A stretch of DNA of 64,000 bases from Bacillaceae bacterium JMAK1 (GTDB lineage: Bacteria > Bacillota > Bacilli > Bacillales > Marinococcaceae): the NCBI GenBank assembly GCA_012970285.1, contig JIBW01000002.1:310001-374000 (forward strand), read 5' to 3'. Within the stretch, counting starts at the first letter, position 1. Each line of letters opens with the position of its first letter. The position numbers and the translations under genes are program-made. Positions 30,127 through 39,360 of the stretch are shown piece by piece. Under the pieces are notes generated by a model. The model was not told the DNA's origin and made no database searches. It was given only the letters and a program-made list of their open reading frames with translations.

Positions 30127-30824
30127 TATTGATTTATGCTGTTTTGAACTTCTTCAAGTGACCCGAAGGTATCGACAACCCCGTTACTGTCCAAAATGAC
30201 GAAGGATGGGGTCGTTTCTACGTCAAAAATATCTTTAAAATTTGTTGTCGGTTTTTCTTCTGAACTGTGGAGGTAGTATACTTGCAAGAGTTCATCAGAT
30301 TGCATAAGTTCTTCTACTTGTTGTTCGTCTATATTTTCCATATTATCGTCATCACTATAGACGATGGCTAAATGATATCCCTCTTCAGTAGGCGAATGTT
30401 CAGCAATAATTTCTTCATCCGATTTAGGGTCATACACGAGAAAATCCATTTCTACTGGGCTTTCTGTTGTATCATAGTCAGCCATATCGAAATCAAGTCG
30501 TAAACGATCGCCTTCTTCAATGATTTCTGGATCAATAGGGGTTCCATCACGGTCAATAAAATCTAACTCGTCAGTAATCTCTACTTCGAGAGTACGTAAC
30601 ATCATATCAGTGAAATCTTGTTCAAGTTCCTCTTGTACATACTTTTGATGAGCGGGAGATAAGTCTAAAATAACCGATGAATCGGTCATTTCCATCACAT
30701 AACCTTCAGTCATTTGATCTGGGTCACCAATATGGTTCGTTGCTTCACTGCCTGGTGTCGGATTCGTGCCACAACCAGCCATTAGGACTGCTATGGCTAC
30801 TAATAATTGCCATTTAGTTTTCAT
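30126..30824 (-). CDS. Acidic lipoprotein with thioredoxin-like C-terminal region
   Basis: A 232-aa predicted lipoprotein (lipobox LMAGC, Cys about residue 18). Residues ~40-125 form an acidic beta-rich region; residues ~145-230 look like a thioredoxin fold: a beta strand YHLAIVYSDDD, then YYLHSSEEK, then the cis-Pro loop DVETTPSFVILDSNGVVDTFG. The CxxC redox pair is absent, so it is probably not an oxidoreductase. No family assigned. Confidence 0.72.
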   Translation of the reverse strand: MKTKWQLLVAIAVLMAGCGTNPTPGSEATNHIGDPDQMTEGYVMEMTDSSVILDLSPAHQKYVQEELEQDFTDMMLRTLEVEITDELDFIDRDGTPIDPEIIEEGDRLRLDFDMADYDTTESPVEMDFLVYDPKSDEEIIAEHSPTEEGYHLAIVYSDDDNMENIDEQQVEELMQSDELLQVYYLHSSEEKPTTNFKDIFDVETTPSFVILDSNGVVDTFGSLEEVQNSINQ

Positions 30825-31163
30825 AGTAAATCCCTTCTTTTGTTTAGGTTTCTAGGTTTGTCGTTAAAGAGGTGAAAACGTTACATGATTTCATGGAGGC
30901 AACATGAAATGCGGGTAGTTTAGGCCGCTGCCTTTTCATCTTTTGAACGATCCACATAATAGGGTTCCGTCGTTGTGAGTTCATAATCCTTTTTTACGTT
31001 TTCGCATTGTGCAAATTGTAATGTTGCTAAGTAATATGAAAGGATCGGTTTCACAGTTAAAAAGGGATTTATCGTTCAAACGAACCGTGAAACGTTGAGA
31101 CGAGTATCTTTTCAAAAGGTTTGCCATAGAATAATCAGAACAGTTGGAGTGGAGGTCTAGGGG
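30825..31163. other. Intergenic region holding one possible small ORF
   Basis: Apart from the 44-aa minus-strand ORF at 30920-31054 nothing coding is visible; the right part should hold the zupT promoter. Confidence 0.4.
30920..31054 (-). CDS. Possible 44-aa protein without ribosome-binding site
   Basis: GTG-initiated frame reading MKPILSYYLATLQFAQ... to ...PYYVDRSKDEKAAA. The composition (paired aromatic residues, charged tail) looks coding, but no Shine-Dalgarno sequence lies before the GTG. It could be a leaderless or decayed gene. Confidence 0.35.
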   Translation of the reverse strand: MKPILSYYLATLQFAQCENVKKDYELTTTEPYYVDRSKDEKAAA

Positions 31164-31979
31164 ATGGGGGAAGAAGTCTGGATCGCATTTTTATTAACGC
31201 TAATGGCAGGTCTTGCAACGGGGATTGGTAGTCTGATTGCTTTTTTTACGTCGACGACAAACACGAAGTTCCTTTCTTGGGCATTGGGGTTTAGTGCAGG
31301 TGTGATGATCTTTATTTCCTTTGTAGAGATCTATCCTAAAGCATTAGAAGCTTTAACGAACAGCTCAGGGGTGGAAATGGGGAAGTGGTTGACCGTTCTT
31401 AGCTTCTTTTTCGGTATGCTATTAATTGCGGTCATCGATCGATTTGTACCTAATGAGAAAAATCCACATGAAGTAAAAAAAGTAGAGGACATGAATCGCT
31501 CTTTGCGCGAAGTTCATAAACAACAACCGGACTTACTGAAAATGGGGACGTTTACGGCATTGGCAATTGCGATTCACAATTTCCCAGAGGGAATTGCGAC
31601 GTTTGCCTCTGCATTACACGACCCTACGCTTGGCGTAGCAATTGCGATTGCAGTTGCCATTCACAATATCCCTGAAGGAATTGCCGTAAGTGTTCCAGTT
31701 TATTATGCAACAGGCAGTAGAAAAAAAGCATTCAAGTTGTCCTTTTTGTCAGGGTTAGCAGAACCACTGGGCGCTGTTGTCGCATTTTTATTTCTAATGC
31801 CTTATTTGAACGAGATGATGTTTGGAATTATTTTTGCAGCAGTAGCAGGCATTATGGTTTTTATCTCTCTAGATGAACTTTTACCTGCAGCGCGTGAATA
31901 TGATGAAGGTCATTCAACAATTTACGGGGTTGTGTTTGGGATGGCAATTATGGCGGTTAGTATTATTTTGTTCATGTAG
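31164..31979 (+). CDS. zupT: ZIP-family zinc transporter ZupT
   Basis: A 271-aa metal importer with eight predicted helices. The binuclear metal site motifs HNFPEGIATF (helix 4) and HNIPEGIAVS (helix 5) are exact ZIP signatures. A cytoplasmic His/charged loop lies between helices 3 and 4. Imports Zn2+ and probably other divalent metals. GGAGGT lies upstream of the ATG. No clear Zur box was found. Confidence 0.94.
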   Translation: MGEEVWIAFLLTLMAGLATGIGSLIAFFTSTTNTKFLSWALGFSAGVMIFISFVEIYPKALEALTNSSGVEMGKWLTVLSFFFGMLLIAVIDRFVPNEKNPHEVKKVEDMNRSLREVHKQQPDLLKMGTFTALAIAIHNFPEGIATFASALHDPTLGVAIAIAVAIHNIPEGIAVSVPVYYATGSRKKAFKLSFLSGLAEPLGAVVAFLFLMPYLNEMMFGIIFAAVAGIMVFISLDELLPAAREYDEGHSTIYGVVFGMAIMAVSIILFM

Positions 31980-31980
31980 A

Positions 31981-32133
31981 TTAAGCTTTTTGAAATGCTC
32001 GGCGTTCGGCATATTCAAGACATTTTTCACATACGAGAACCGCCTCTTGTTCAAGGGTAAGGTAGCGTTTCATGTAAGGGGTTTTTCCTTTGCAAAAGAA
32101 ACAGCTTTTTCTTTGAAATAACCGTTTGAACAT
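31981..32133 (-). CDS. 50-aa zinc-ribbon-like protein
   Basis: MFKRLFQRKSCFFCKGK...VCEKCLEYAERR: two CxxC knuckles about 24 residues apart suggest a single structural zinc. GAGGTG lies 6 nt before the ATG at 32133. Stop is 1 nt from the zupT stop on the other strand. The neighbouring zinc importer is suggestive only. Confidence 0.72.
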   Translation of the reverse strand: MFKRLFQRKSCFFCKGKTPYMKRYLTLEQEAVLVCEKCLEYAERRAFQKA

Positions 32134-32152
32134 TGTGTTCACCTCATAGAGA

Positions 32153-32181
32153 AGCCCTTGCAATGAATTATCGCAAGGGCT
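32153..32181. terminator. Hairpin between aldehyde dehydrogenase and zinc-ribbon genes
   Basis: AAGCCCTTGC / GCAAGGGCTT with an 9-11-nt loop. The T tract is poor on both strands; on the minus strand it sits 20 nt before the small gene's start. Confidence 0.6.
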
Positions 32182-32194
32182 TTGTTGTTTATCT

Positions 32195-33619
32195 TTATGA
32201 TACGCCAACGACAGCTTTAATTTCAAGATATTCTTCGATTCCATATTCGCCCCACTCGCGTCCAACTCCTGATTGCTTGTAACCACCAAAAGGAGCAGAG
32301 AAGTCAGAAGGAGGGTTGTTGATGGAAATACGTCCTGCACGGATGGATGAAGCGACTTTTTGCACAGTGTCTTCATCTTCTCCAACGACGTAGCCTGCAA
32401 GGCCATAGATCGTATCATTCGCAATTTCAATCGCTTCTTCTAACGAATCATACGTAATAATTGACATGACCGGTCCGAAGATTTCTTCTTGGGCAATCGT
32501 CATGTCATTTTTGACGTTTGTGAAAACGGTCGGTTTTACGTAATAGCCCGTTTCAAGGCCTTCTGGTTTACCTGTACCGCCTGCAATAAGTTCAGCACCT
32601 TCATCAATACCTTTTTGAATGTAGTCTTGTACACGATCATATTGCTTTTCGGCAACGAGAGGTCCATAAAATGTCTTCTCATCTCGAGGGTTTCCAACAC
32701 TGAACCTTGGAAGTACACCTTTCAAAGCTTCGATGAACTCATCGTGTTTTGCTTTAGAGACGAGTGTACGTGTCGCAGCTGTACATACTTGACCTGAATT
32801 TGCGAAAACATTACCAGCAGCAATTTTAGCTGCTTTTTTCATATCATAATCATCAAGTACGATTAATGGTGATTTACCACCGAGTTCAAGTGCTACCCGT
32901 TTAATCGTTTTCGCAGCATTTTCACTTATTTTTTGTCCAACTGCTCCAGAACCTGTAAAGGATACGAAGTCGATATCAGGGTGTGAGCTAATCGCATCGC
33001 CAACAGTTTCACCAGAGCCATTGACGAGGTTGAATACCCCTTTAGGTACACCAGCAGCTTCAAATACTTCGGTTAGGATTAGTGCGGCATAAGGTGTAAG
33101 TTCTGATGGTTTTAAAACGACCGTGCTACCAGCAGCAAATGCACTTGCAAGCTTCGTAGATGTTTGATTTGTTGGGAAGTTCCAAGGAGTAATGAGACCG
33201 CTTACACCAATTGCTTCTTTACGAATTAATGTAGGTCCGCGCTTTTCGGTAAATTCAAACGTCTCAAGCTCTTTTGCAACTTGGCGGAAATGGGCAAGTC
33301 CCATATTATAGTGAACTTTTTCACTCATAACGATTGGGGCACCGAGTTCTTGTGTGATCATCTCGACAAAATCATCTTTACGTTTTTCGTATTCATCTGC
33401 AATACGAGTTAATAGTGCAATTCGTTCTTCTTTTGTCGTCTGTGAGAAAGATGCAAAAGCTTTACGAGCTGCCTTAACAGCAAGGTCCACATCTTCTTTC
33501 GTTCCATTACTAATCGTGCCGATAACTTCTTCAGTGGCAGGGTTTAATACTTCAATCGTATCCGTACTTGTAGATTTCACCCATTCACCATCAATAAAAT
33601 GTAAAAGATCAGATCTCAT
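32195..33619 (-). CDS. NAD(P)-dependent aldehyde dehydrogenase
   Basis: A 474-aa ALDH superfamily enzyme. The active-site Glu lies in LELGGKSP and the nucleophilic Cys in [11 protein letters not shown]; the Rossmann loop is FTGSGAVGQ and the C-terminal motif is [15 protein letters not shown]. Oxidises an aldehyde to the acid; substrate range cannot be told. Transcribed alone. Confidence 0.9.
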   Translation of the reverse strand: MRSDLLHFIDGEWVKSTSTDTIEVLNPATEEVIGTISNGTKEDVDLAVKAARKAFASFSQTTKEERIALLTRIADEYEKRKDDFVEMITQELGAPIVMSEKVHYNMGLAHFRQVAKELETFEFTEKRGPTLIRKEAIGVSGLITPWNFPTNQTSTKLASAFAAGSTVVLKPSELTPYAALILTEVFEAAGVPKGVFNLVNGSGETVGDAISSHPDIDFVSFTGSGAVGQKISENAAKTIKRVALELGGKSPLIVLDDYDMKKAAKIAAGNVFANSGQVCTAATRTLVSKAKHDEFIEALKGVLPRFSVGNPRDEKTFYGPLVAEKQYDRVQDYIQKGIDEGAELIAGGTGKPEGLETGYYVKPTVFTNVKNDMTIAQEEIFGPVMSIITYDSLEEAIEIANDTIYGLAGYVVGEDEDTVQKVASSIRAGRISINNPPSDFSAPFGGYKQSGVGREWGEYGIEEYLEIKAVVGVS

Positions 33620-33884
33620 AATAAGCCTTCACTCCTCTTAAGTAATCGTAAACACGTATTCTTCTTCAGTATAGTTCGAATAGAGAGGTGCTGGCTAGCC
33701 TTTTATTAAAAAATCTGAATTTATTAATCTCATTATACATAGAGTTCGATCGTTTACTAGAAGCTAGCTTTGTTAACGTTCATGATTGTATAAGGCATTA
33801 TGACGTTTCTTTTTTCTAGTTTCAGGACGGTAGGATATGGGAATTGCATTAGCAGTAACTAAATACTGGAAAGGCGTGTCTTAC

Positions 33885-34691
33885 ATGGGTCACTTTATTG
33901 AAACATTCGATCAAACAAAACTATTTGTAGAAGATATTGGAGAGGGAACACCTGTCATCTTTTTACACGGTTGGCCTGTTAACCACCGTATGTTTGAACA
34001 TCAAATGGCTGTGCTCCCAGAGAAAGGTTACCGCTTCATTGGCATAGACTTAAGAGGTTTTGGTCAATCAGATAAACCAGCATCTGGATATACGTATGAT
34101 GTATTGGCGGACGATCTTAGAGCCGTAATCGACGAACTCCAATTGGATGAAGCAATTTTAGCTGGCTTTTCAATGGGTGGAGCGATTGCCATTCGATACA
34201 TGGCAAGACATGAAGGGAAAGGCATTCGTAAACTTGCTTTACTCGGAGCGGCAGCGCCGGTTTTCACTGAACGTGATGATTTCCAGTTTGGTATTCCAAA
34301 AGATAATGTGAATGGTCTAATTGACGGAGCGTACGAAGATCGAGCGAAGATGATCGAAGATTTCGGGGAGTTGTTCTTTGGTCACGAACCGAGTGAAGCT
34401 TACAATCGTTGGTTCCATAGTTTAGCAATGGATGCAAGTCCTCATGCAACGATTGCATGTGCAAGAATGTTACGTGATGCGGATTTACGAGACGACTTGT
34501 CGGCGATTGCAGTACCAACCGCAATATTACACGGTAAAAATGATGAAATCTGTCCTTTTGATTTGGCTGAAGTGATGGAGTCAGGAATTGAATCGGCTGA
34601 AATTGTCCCGTTTAACGATAGCGGACACAGTTTATTTCATGATGAGCGAGAGAAATTCACTGCAGAGTTAATTCGTTTCTTCGAAAAATAA
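33885..34691 (+). CDS. Alpha/beta hydrolase, haloperoxidase-like
   Basis: A 268-aa hydrolase: oxyanion loop LHGWPVNHR, nucleophile elbow GFSMGGAIA (Ser about residue 94), acid Asp in HGKNDEICPF and final His in NDSGHSLFHDE. This set is typical of cofactor-free esterase/perhydrolase proteins. ATG 33885 follows GGAAAGG by 10 nt; the upstream ATG at 33837 has no ribosome-binding site. Confidence 0.85.
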   Translation: MGHFIETFDQTKLFVEDIGEGTPVIFLHGWPVNHRMFEHQMAVLPEKGYRFIGIDLRGFGQSDKPASGYTYDVLADDLRAVIDELQLDEAILAGFSMGGAIAIRYMARHEGKGIRKLALLGAAAPVFTERDDFQFGIPKDNVNGLIDGAYEDRAKMIEDFGELFFGHEPSEAYNRWFHSLAMDASPHATIACARMLRDADLRDDLSAIAVPTAILHGKNDEICPFDLAEVMESGIESAEIVPFNDSGHSLFHDEREKFTAELIRFFEK

Positions 34692-34697
34692 CGAGTA

Positions 34698-34739
34698 GAA
34701 GTTATGCAACGATTAAAATGTTGCATAGCTTCTTTTTTT
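34698..34739 (+). terminator. Terminator after the hydrolase gene
   Basis: GAAGTTATGCAAC / GTTGCATAGCTTC plus T7. Confidence 0.9.
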
Positions 34740-34928
34740 ATGAAATGTTAGCGAACATTTACATACATATCCTTGGAAAAAATTATTTTTTTAGAATAAT
34801 AATATCTCGTTGACATTTAGGCATGAAAATTGCATTATTAGTTTTATGGATTTTGAAGTCGACGTTTGTCGGCGATAATTGTTTGAATTCTTTTGCGATA
34901 AGAGAGTAGAAAGAGGGCAGTGTTAGTT

Positions 34929-36482
34929 ATGAATGAGGAAACTGAGAAAAAACCTAGAAAAAAAGGGCTTTTTCAACGCTTTTTAGACTTTGTGGAGAAG
35001 ACGGGAAATAATTTACCACACCCTGTCACATTGTTTGCACTATTGGCGTTAATCGTCATCTTGGCTTCTGCAATTGTATCTAGTTTTAATGTTTCTGTCG
35101 ACGACCCGGTGAACAGTGGGGAGTCTGTTGAAGTTCTCAATTTGTTAAGTGGCGAAGGAATTACTTATATATTTTCGAGTATGGTCGATAACTTCATTAA
35201 CTTCGCACCACTCGGTGTTGTGTTAGCAACAATGATTGGTATCGGTGTATGTGAACGTACTGGACTAATTAATGCAGGGCTAAAAGCGTTTGTATTATCG
35301 ATTCCGAACCGTCTCATTACAGCAGGTCTATTGTTTGCGGCTATCATGTCAAGTGTTGCAACTGATGCAGGGTATGTCGTATTGCCTCCTCTAGGAGCGG
35401 TCATTTATGCGGCACTTGGTCGACACCCGATTGCTGGTCTTGCTACGGCATTTGCAGGTGTATCCGGTGGCTTTAGTGCCAATTTAATCCTAACATCAAT
35501 TGATCCGATGCTCGGTCAAATGACGATCAATGCTGCAGCAACAATGGATCCAGCATACGCTGAGCAAATGAATGTCGCGATGAACTGGTGGTTCATCATT
35601 GCTTCAACAATTTTACTGACGATTGTAGGTACAATCGTTTCTGAGAAAATTGTCGAGCCAAGACTTGGCGAGTACAAAGGAGATTACCGTGGGGATCTTG
35701 AACGTCTCAAGCCAGTTGAGAAAAAAGGACTCATGTATTCAGTCATTTCAATCGTCGTAACGGCAGGAATCTTGAGTCTACTCATTCTTCCAGAATGGGG
35801 GCCGATGCGGGGAGACGATCCTGAAATGCCGATCGTCATGTCTCCATTCATGGATTCACTCGTCGTCTTTATACTCATTCTTTTCTTAGTGCCTGGTATT
35901 GTTTATGGTATCGTAACGAAAGAAATTCGAAGTGATAAAGATGTCGCGAAACAAATGTCTGATACGATGGCTTCTATGGGAATGTTCATCGTGCTTGCTT
36001 TTACAGCAGGACAATTTGTCGCTTTCTTTAATGAATCGAACTTAGACCTTGTTCTTGGAATTTATGGTGGGGAGTTCCTTACTTCGTTAAATATTGACGG
36101 ACTTCCAGTCGTAATTGGTTTTATTATCGTTACGGCAACCTTAAATATGTTTATCGGTTCAGCATCAGCAAAGTGGGCAATGATGGCTCCGATTTTCGTG
36201 CCGATCATGATGCAAACAGGGTATTCGCCTGAGCTTGCTCAAGCTGTGTACCGTGTATCTGATTCTGCAACGAACATGTTAACCCCACTTTTACCATACT
36301 TTGCAATGATTATCGCATTTGCTCAAAAGTATGATCGTAAGATGGGAATTGGTACGCTGATTTCTACGATGTTCCCATTCTCAATCTTCTTCCTCATTTC
36401 ATGGACAATCATGTTAATTGTGTGGATGTTCTTAGGTTTAGATCTTGGACCAAATGCTCCAATTTTTTATGATCCTTCATAA
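34929..36482 (+). CDS. AbgT-family transporter
   Basis: A 517-aa inner membrane protein with about 12 helices. The N-terminal FLDFVEKTGNNLPHPVTLFALLAL and the repeated PLGVVLATMIGIGVCERTGLI and SAKWAMMAPIFVPIM regions match the AbgT family. Family members import p-aminobenzoyl-glutamate or export sulphonamides. ATG 34929 is preferred; GTG 34920 is 2 nt from AGAGGG. No aminobenzoyl-glutamate hydrolase is adjacent, so the role is open. Confidence 0.88.
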   Translation: MNEETEKKPRKKGLFQRFLDFVEKTGNNLPHPVTLFALLALIVILASAIVSSFNVSVDDPVNSGESVEVLNLLSGEGITYIFSSMVDNFINFAPLGVVLATMIGIGVCERTGLINAGLKAFVLSIPNRLITAGLLFAAIMSSVATDAGYVVLPPLGAVIYAALGRHPIAGLATAFAGVSGGFSANLILTSIDPMLGQMTINAAATMDPAYAEQMNVAMNWWFIIASTILLTIVGTIVSEKIVEPRLGEYKGDYRGDLERLKPVEKKGLMYSVISIVVTAGILSLLILPEWGPMRGDDPEMPIVMSPFMDSLVVFILILFLVPGIVYGIVTKEIRSDKDVAKQMSDTMASMGMFIVLAFTAGQFVAFFNESNLDLVLGIYGGEFLTSLNIDGLPVVIGFIIVTATLNMFIGSASAKWAMMAPIFVPIMMQTGYSPELAQAVYRVSDSATNMLTPLLPYFAMIIAFAQKYDRKMGIGTLISTMFPFSIFFLISWTIMLIVWMFLGLDLGPNAPIFYDPS

Positions 36483-36500
36483 TGATGCTAGACGTAACTA

Positions 36501-36540
36501 AAAGCTGTTTAGAGATGGTGAATCTCTAAGCAGCTTTTTT
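36501..36540 (+). terminator. Terminator after the AbgT gene
   Basis: AAAGCTGTTTAGAGAT / ATCTCTAAGCAGCTTT with T6. Confidence 0.88.
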
Positions 36541-36646
36541 GTTTTGTGCATTCTTTTTCGTCTCGGCTTCTATATTTTGAAACATAATCAACCTTAGAAA
36601 CGCATGTGTTAAACTAAGGGAAACTGGGAAAGAGAGTAGTGGTCGT

Positions 36647-36829
36647 TTGAATAAATTAAAGTACGCAATGATTTCTGGTTTTTCATTAGCGGTCATCTTA
36701 TGGTTTTATCAATCATTTCTGTTAATGAACGTACAGATGGGACTCATTGTTTTCTCGTTTGTTTTGATGACGTTCTTTTCCTATATTGGATTTTCGATCA
36801 TGGAATACTCTAAGCGAGATGAATCGTAA
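36647..36829 (+). CDS. 60-aa two-helix membrane protein
   Basis: Two predicted membrane helices (about 8-25 and 30-52) and a charged tail EYSKRDES. TTG start with only a weak ribosome-binding site. A poor sigma-B-like pair GTTAAA-N12-GGGAAA (36608-36631) lies very close upstream. Not recognised. Confidence 0.5.
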   Translation: MNKLKYAMISGFSLAVILWFYQSFLLMNVQMGLIVFSFVLMTFFSYIGFSIMEYSKRDES

Positions 36830-36914
36830 GGATCTTTGCATAGGTAAAGAGAATTGTTCATAGTTATTTAGGTAACCAGAATAGAAATCGGCGTAGAAGA
36901 AAGGTTGAGTGCAC

Positions 36915-37517
36915 ATGAGAATCTTATTGATCGGAGCAAGTGGTACGATCGGTTCTAAAGTCTACGAACGGTTAGAAAAGCAGCATGAAGTAATTCGTGC
37001 AGGAAGGTCGGGGGCCGACGTAACTGTTGATATTACGGATGAAGAGAGCATTCGAGCAATGTATGAACAAGTCGGAGAAGTCGATGCGGTCATTAATGCT
37101 TCAGGAAGAGCTGGATTTGCTCCGCTTGAAGAGTTAACACCAGAGAAGAACGAGTTAGGCTTAATGAGCAAGTTAAAAGGTCAAATAAATCTCGTATTGC
37201 TCGGAATTCCTTACGTAAAAGATCACGGTAGCTTCACCCTTACGACTGGAGTTATGATGGATGATCCGATCCCACAAGGAGCTTCTGCTGCGATGGCCAA
37301 CGGAGCTGTGCGTTCTTTTGTAAAAGCATCTGCCATTGAAATGCCTAGAGGAATTCGGATAAACGCGGTAAGCCCTACGGTTTTAGAGGAATCATATGAG
37401 AAGCTCGGTAGCTTCTTTAAAGGTTTCCAACCAGTCGCTGGTGAAAAGGTGGCTTTAGCGTACAGTAAATCTGCGGAAGGTATGCAAACGGGACAGAATT
37501 ATGAGGTCTATGAATAA
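36915..37517 (+). CDS. Short-chain dehydrogenase-like protein lacking YxxxK
   Basis: A 200-aa Rossmann protein. The nucleotide loop is GASGTIGSKV and NASGRAG follows strand 4. Where classical SDRs have YxxxK it has AAMANGAVRSF, so the catalytic Tyr is replaced. Such short SDR-like proteins form a known variant group; catalytic activity is uncertain. ATG 36915 follows AAAGG by 10 nt. A bidirectional terminator follows. Confidence 0.82.
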   Translation: MRILLIGASGTIGSKVYERLEKQHEVIRAGRSGADVTVDITDEESIRAMYEQVGEVDAVINASGRAGFAPLEELTPEKNELGLMSKLKGQINLVLLGIPYVKDHGSFTLTTGVMMDDPIPQGASAAMANGAVRSFVKASAIEMPRGIRINAVSPTVLEESYEKLGSFFKGFQPVAGEKVALAYSKSAEGMQTGQNYEVYE

Positions 37518-37528
37518 AATTGAATAAC

Positions 37529-37563
37529 AAAACGGCACCTTTACTAAAAAGGTGCCGTTTTGT
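37529..37563. terminator. Bidirectional terminator
   Basis: AACGGCACCTTT / AAAGGTGCCGTT between convergent genes. Confidence 0.9.
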
Positions 37564-38298
37564 TTATTCATCTTCAGTCGTAATCGTTACTGGAGACCAT
37601 TCGCCAATAACCGTTTGACCGTGAACACTTACACTACCGCTAGCTGTAAGGTCTTTTTCAGTCATGATTCCGAGCGCTACTGTAAATTGATTTAATTTCA
37701 CTGGTACATTTTTTTCACGGCGAACTTCATGGTCGTTAATGTAGAAGATCACTTCGTCGTTGTGTTGGTCATACGTAATTTTGTAAAGGTTGAAATCATC
37801 CGTTTTAAAATGATCGGTTGATTCTTTGAACATACAGAAATACTTTGTCTGATCGGTGTCAGGAACGTCAACTCCTGGGAATGGCAGGATTCCATACACA
37901 GAAGAATATTGTTCTGAATTCGTAAAGAAGTCAAGGGCTGCACCCGTTGTGAAATCAAGCAAGTTAATGGATACATAACCATCATATAAGTCACCAGGTG
38001 TTGTATCTTTCGTGCTCGCTTTAATGCTAAGTTCAAAACTGATTTTGCCATCTTCAGGAACAATAACAGGTTCTTTTGAGTAGTACATATGCTTGGCATT
38101 ATCGAGAATTTGAACGTGGTCGTGTGAGCGGCTTAGTGGTGCACGAACATAAAGCATGCCATTTCTTGAAATGACTACCGCATTCGGTTCGCGATATTCC
38201 CAAAAGCTACCATCTTGTAGCGGGAATCCACCGATTCTCCACGTGTTATTTTCATTAATTATGTTATGAAATTCACCTAATACTCGTTTCTCTGTCAT
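37564..38298 (-). CDS. Uncharacterised beta-sandwich-like protein
   Basis: A 244-aa cytoplasmic protein (no signal peptide) rich in beta strands. The segment YKITYDQHNDEVIFYINDHEV resembles laminin-G/GH16-like jelly-roll repeats, where a substrate or sugar would bind, but no catalytic ExDxE motif is seen. ATG 38298 follows AGAGGTG by 6 nt. It starts 11 nt after the UbiA-type gene and is probably co-transcribed. I recall similar DUF-type proteins but cannot name the family with certainty. Confidence 0.68.
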   Translation of the reverse strand: MTEKRVLGEFHNIINENNTWRIGGFPLQDGSFWEYREPNAVVISRNGMLYVRAPLSRSHDHVQILDNAKHMYYSKEPVIVPEDGKISFELSIKASTKDTTPGDLYDGYVSINLLDFTTGAALDFFTNSEQYSSVYGILPFPGVDVPDTDQTKYFCMFKESTDHFKTDDFNLYKITYDQHNDEVIFYINDHEVRREKNVPVKLNQFTVALGIMTEKDLTASGSVSVHGQTVIGEWSPVTITTEDE

Positions 38299-38309
38299 AA
38301 TGTTCACCT

Positions 38310-39239
38310 CTAGATTGTAATTATACCGCTAATTATTAGCGCTATCGTCATAATTAAGCCAGTACGGATTGTTGCTTTTAATGATGCACCCATCAAAACG
38401 GCATATTGTTTACTTTCATTTTTGGATGATAATGTTCCGTAGGTTTTAAATAGTGGGTACGCGGACAATAAAGCGATGAGAGCGTACCAAGGTAATACTT
38501 GTCCAATCACAAGAAGAAGCAAAGATAGGTAGCTTAATCCTGCAAGGAATTTAGAGAAGTTCAATGCTTTCTTCTCACCAAAAATAACGACGAGTGTTTT
38601 TTTACCAGCGTTTAGATCGGCTTCCCAATGAAGGAAGTGGTGGTTGTAAAGAATTAACGTCGTTAACAAGCCGATCGGAATACTAATTAAAAAAGCCTCG
38701 ATATGAAGTGACTCAGTAAGAACATAATAGGTTCCGGTCACTGGTAATACACCGAACGCAAGGAAAATTGCAAGTTCACTATACCCTTTACCGCGGTACC
38801 CGAACTTCAGTGGTGGGGCTACATAAAAGTAAGCGATGAGTCCACCAACAACAGCAAAGAGTAGTACGGTCCAACCGACAATAACACTTAAACTTATACC
38901 GGCAATGAGTGCGAGTGCGAAGTACCCCCAAGTAACGAGAGCAAACGTGCGGATGTTTACTTGTCCGTTCGGTAATACACGCGAATTTGTGGATATTGAA
39001 GCGGCAGATTCTTCAGCTGCTTGATCAACACCATTCTTAAAATCCCATAAATCGTTAATCATATTGCTAAATAAATGGGCACTAAGTGCACCAATTAGCG
39101 TAATAAGAAAAAGACCAAGATGAAACGATTGGGAAAACGCAAATGCTCCGGCTGCACCAATCATAACTGGAAGCACCATAACCGGTAACACTTGTGCTCG
39201 AGATACTTTTAACCAAAAGCGTAAAGATGATTGAGCCAT
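38310..39239 (-). CDS. UbiA-family prenyltransferase (MenA-like)
   Basis: A 309-aa membrane enzyme with about eight or nine helices. The first diphosphate/Mg site reads NMINDLWDFKNGVD (NDxxDxxxD). The second site, normally DxxxD, is HHFLHWEADLNAGKKTL, with only one Asp kept. Transfers a prenyl chain to an aromatic acceptor, such as dihydroxynaphthoate in menaquinone synthesis, or acts on an unknown lipid. GGAGAGG precedes the ATG. No men genes are adjacent. Confidence 0.84.
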   Translation of the reverse strand: MAQSSLRFWLKVSRAQVLPVMVLPVMIGAAGAFAFSQSFHLGLFLITLIGALSAHLFSNMINDLWDFKNGVDQAAEESAASISTNSRVLPNGQVNIRTFALVTWGYFALALIAGISLSVIVGWTVLLFAVVGGLIAYFYVAPPLKFGYRGKGYSELAIFLAFGVLPVTGTYYVLTESLHIEAFLISIPIGLLTTLILYNHHFLHWEADLNAGKKTLVVIFGEKKALNFSKFLAGLSYLSLLLLVIGQVLPWYALIALLSAYPLFKTYGTLSSKNESKQYAVLMGASLKATIRTGLIMTIALIISGIITI

Positions 39240-39325
39240 TTTATCCTCTCCGAATTAACACTTCCCTTTAAAATATACATGGGATTTCAATGACAAACAA
39301 TCAATTGAGCTTAGTAGTTTTTTAC

Positions 39326-39360
39326 AAAAACAAGCATAGAGCAAAATTGCTCTATGCTTG
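39326..39360 (-). terminator. Terminator overlapping the 3' end of the GNAT gene
   Basis: CAAGCATAGAGCA / TGCTCTATGCTTG followed by TTTTTGTAAAAAA on the minus strand. Confidence 0.87.

Noticed and set aside
36608-36631. Sigma-B promoter for the 60-aa membrane protein
   Set aside because: The spacing is only 12 nt, the -35 is imperfect and the start codon is too close to leave a ribosome-binding site.
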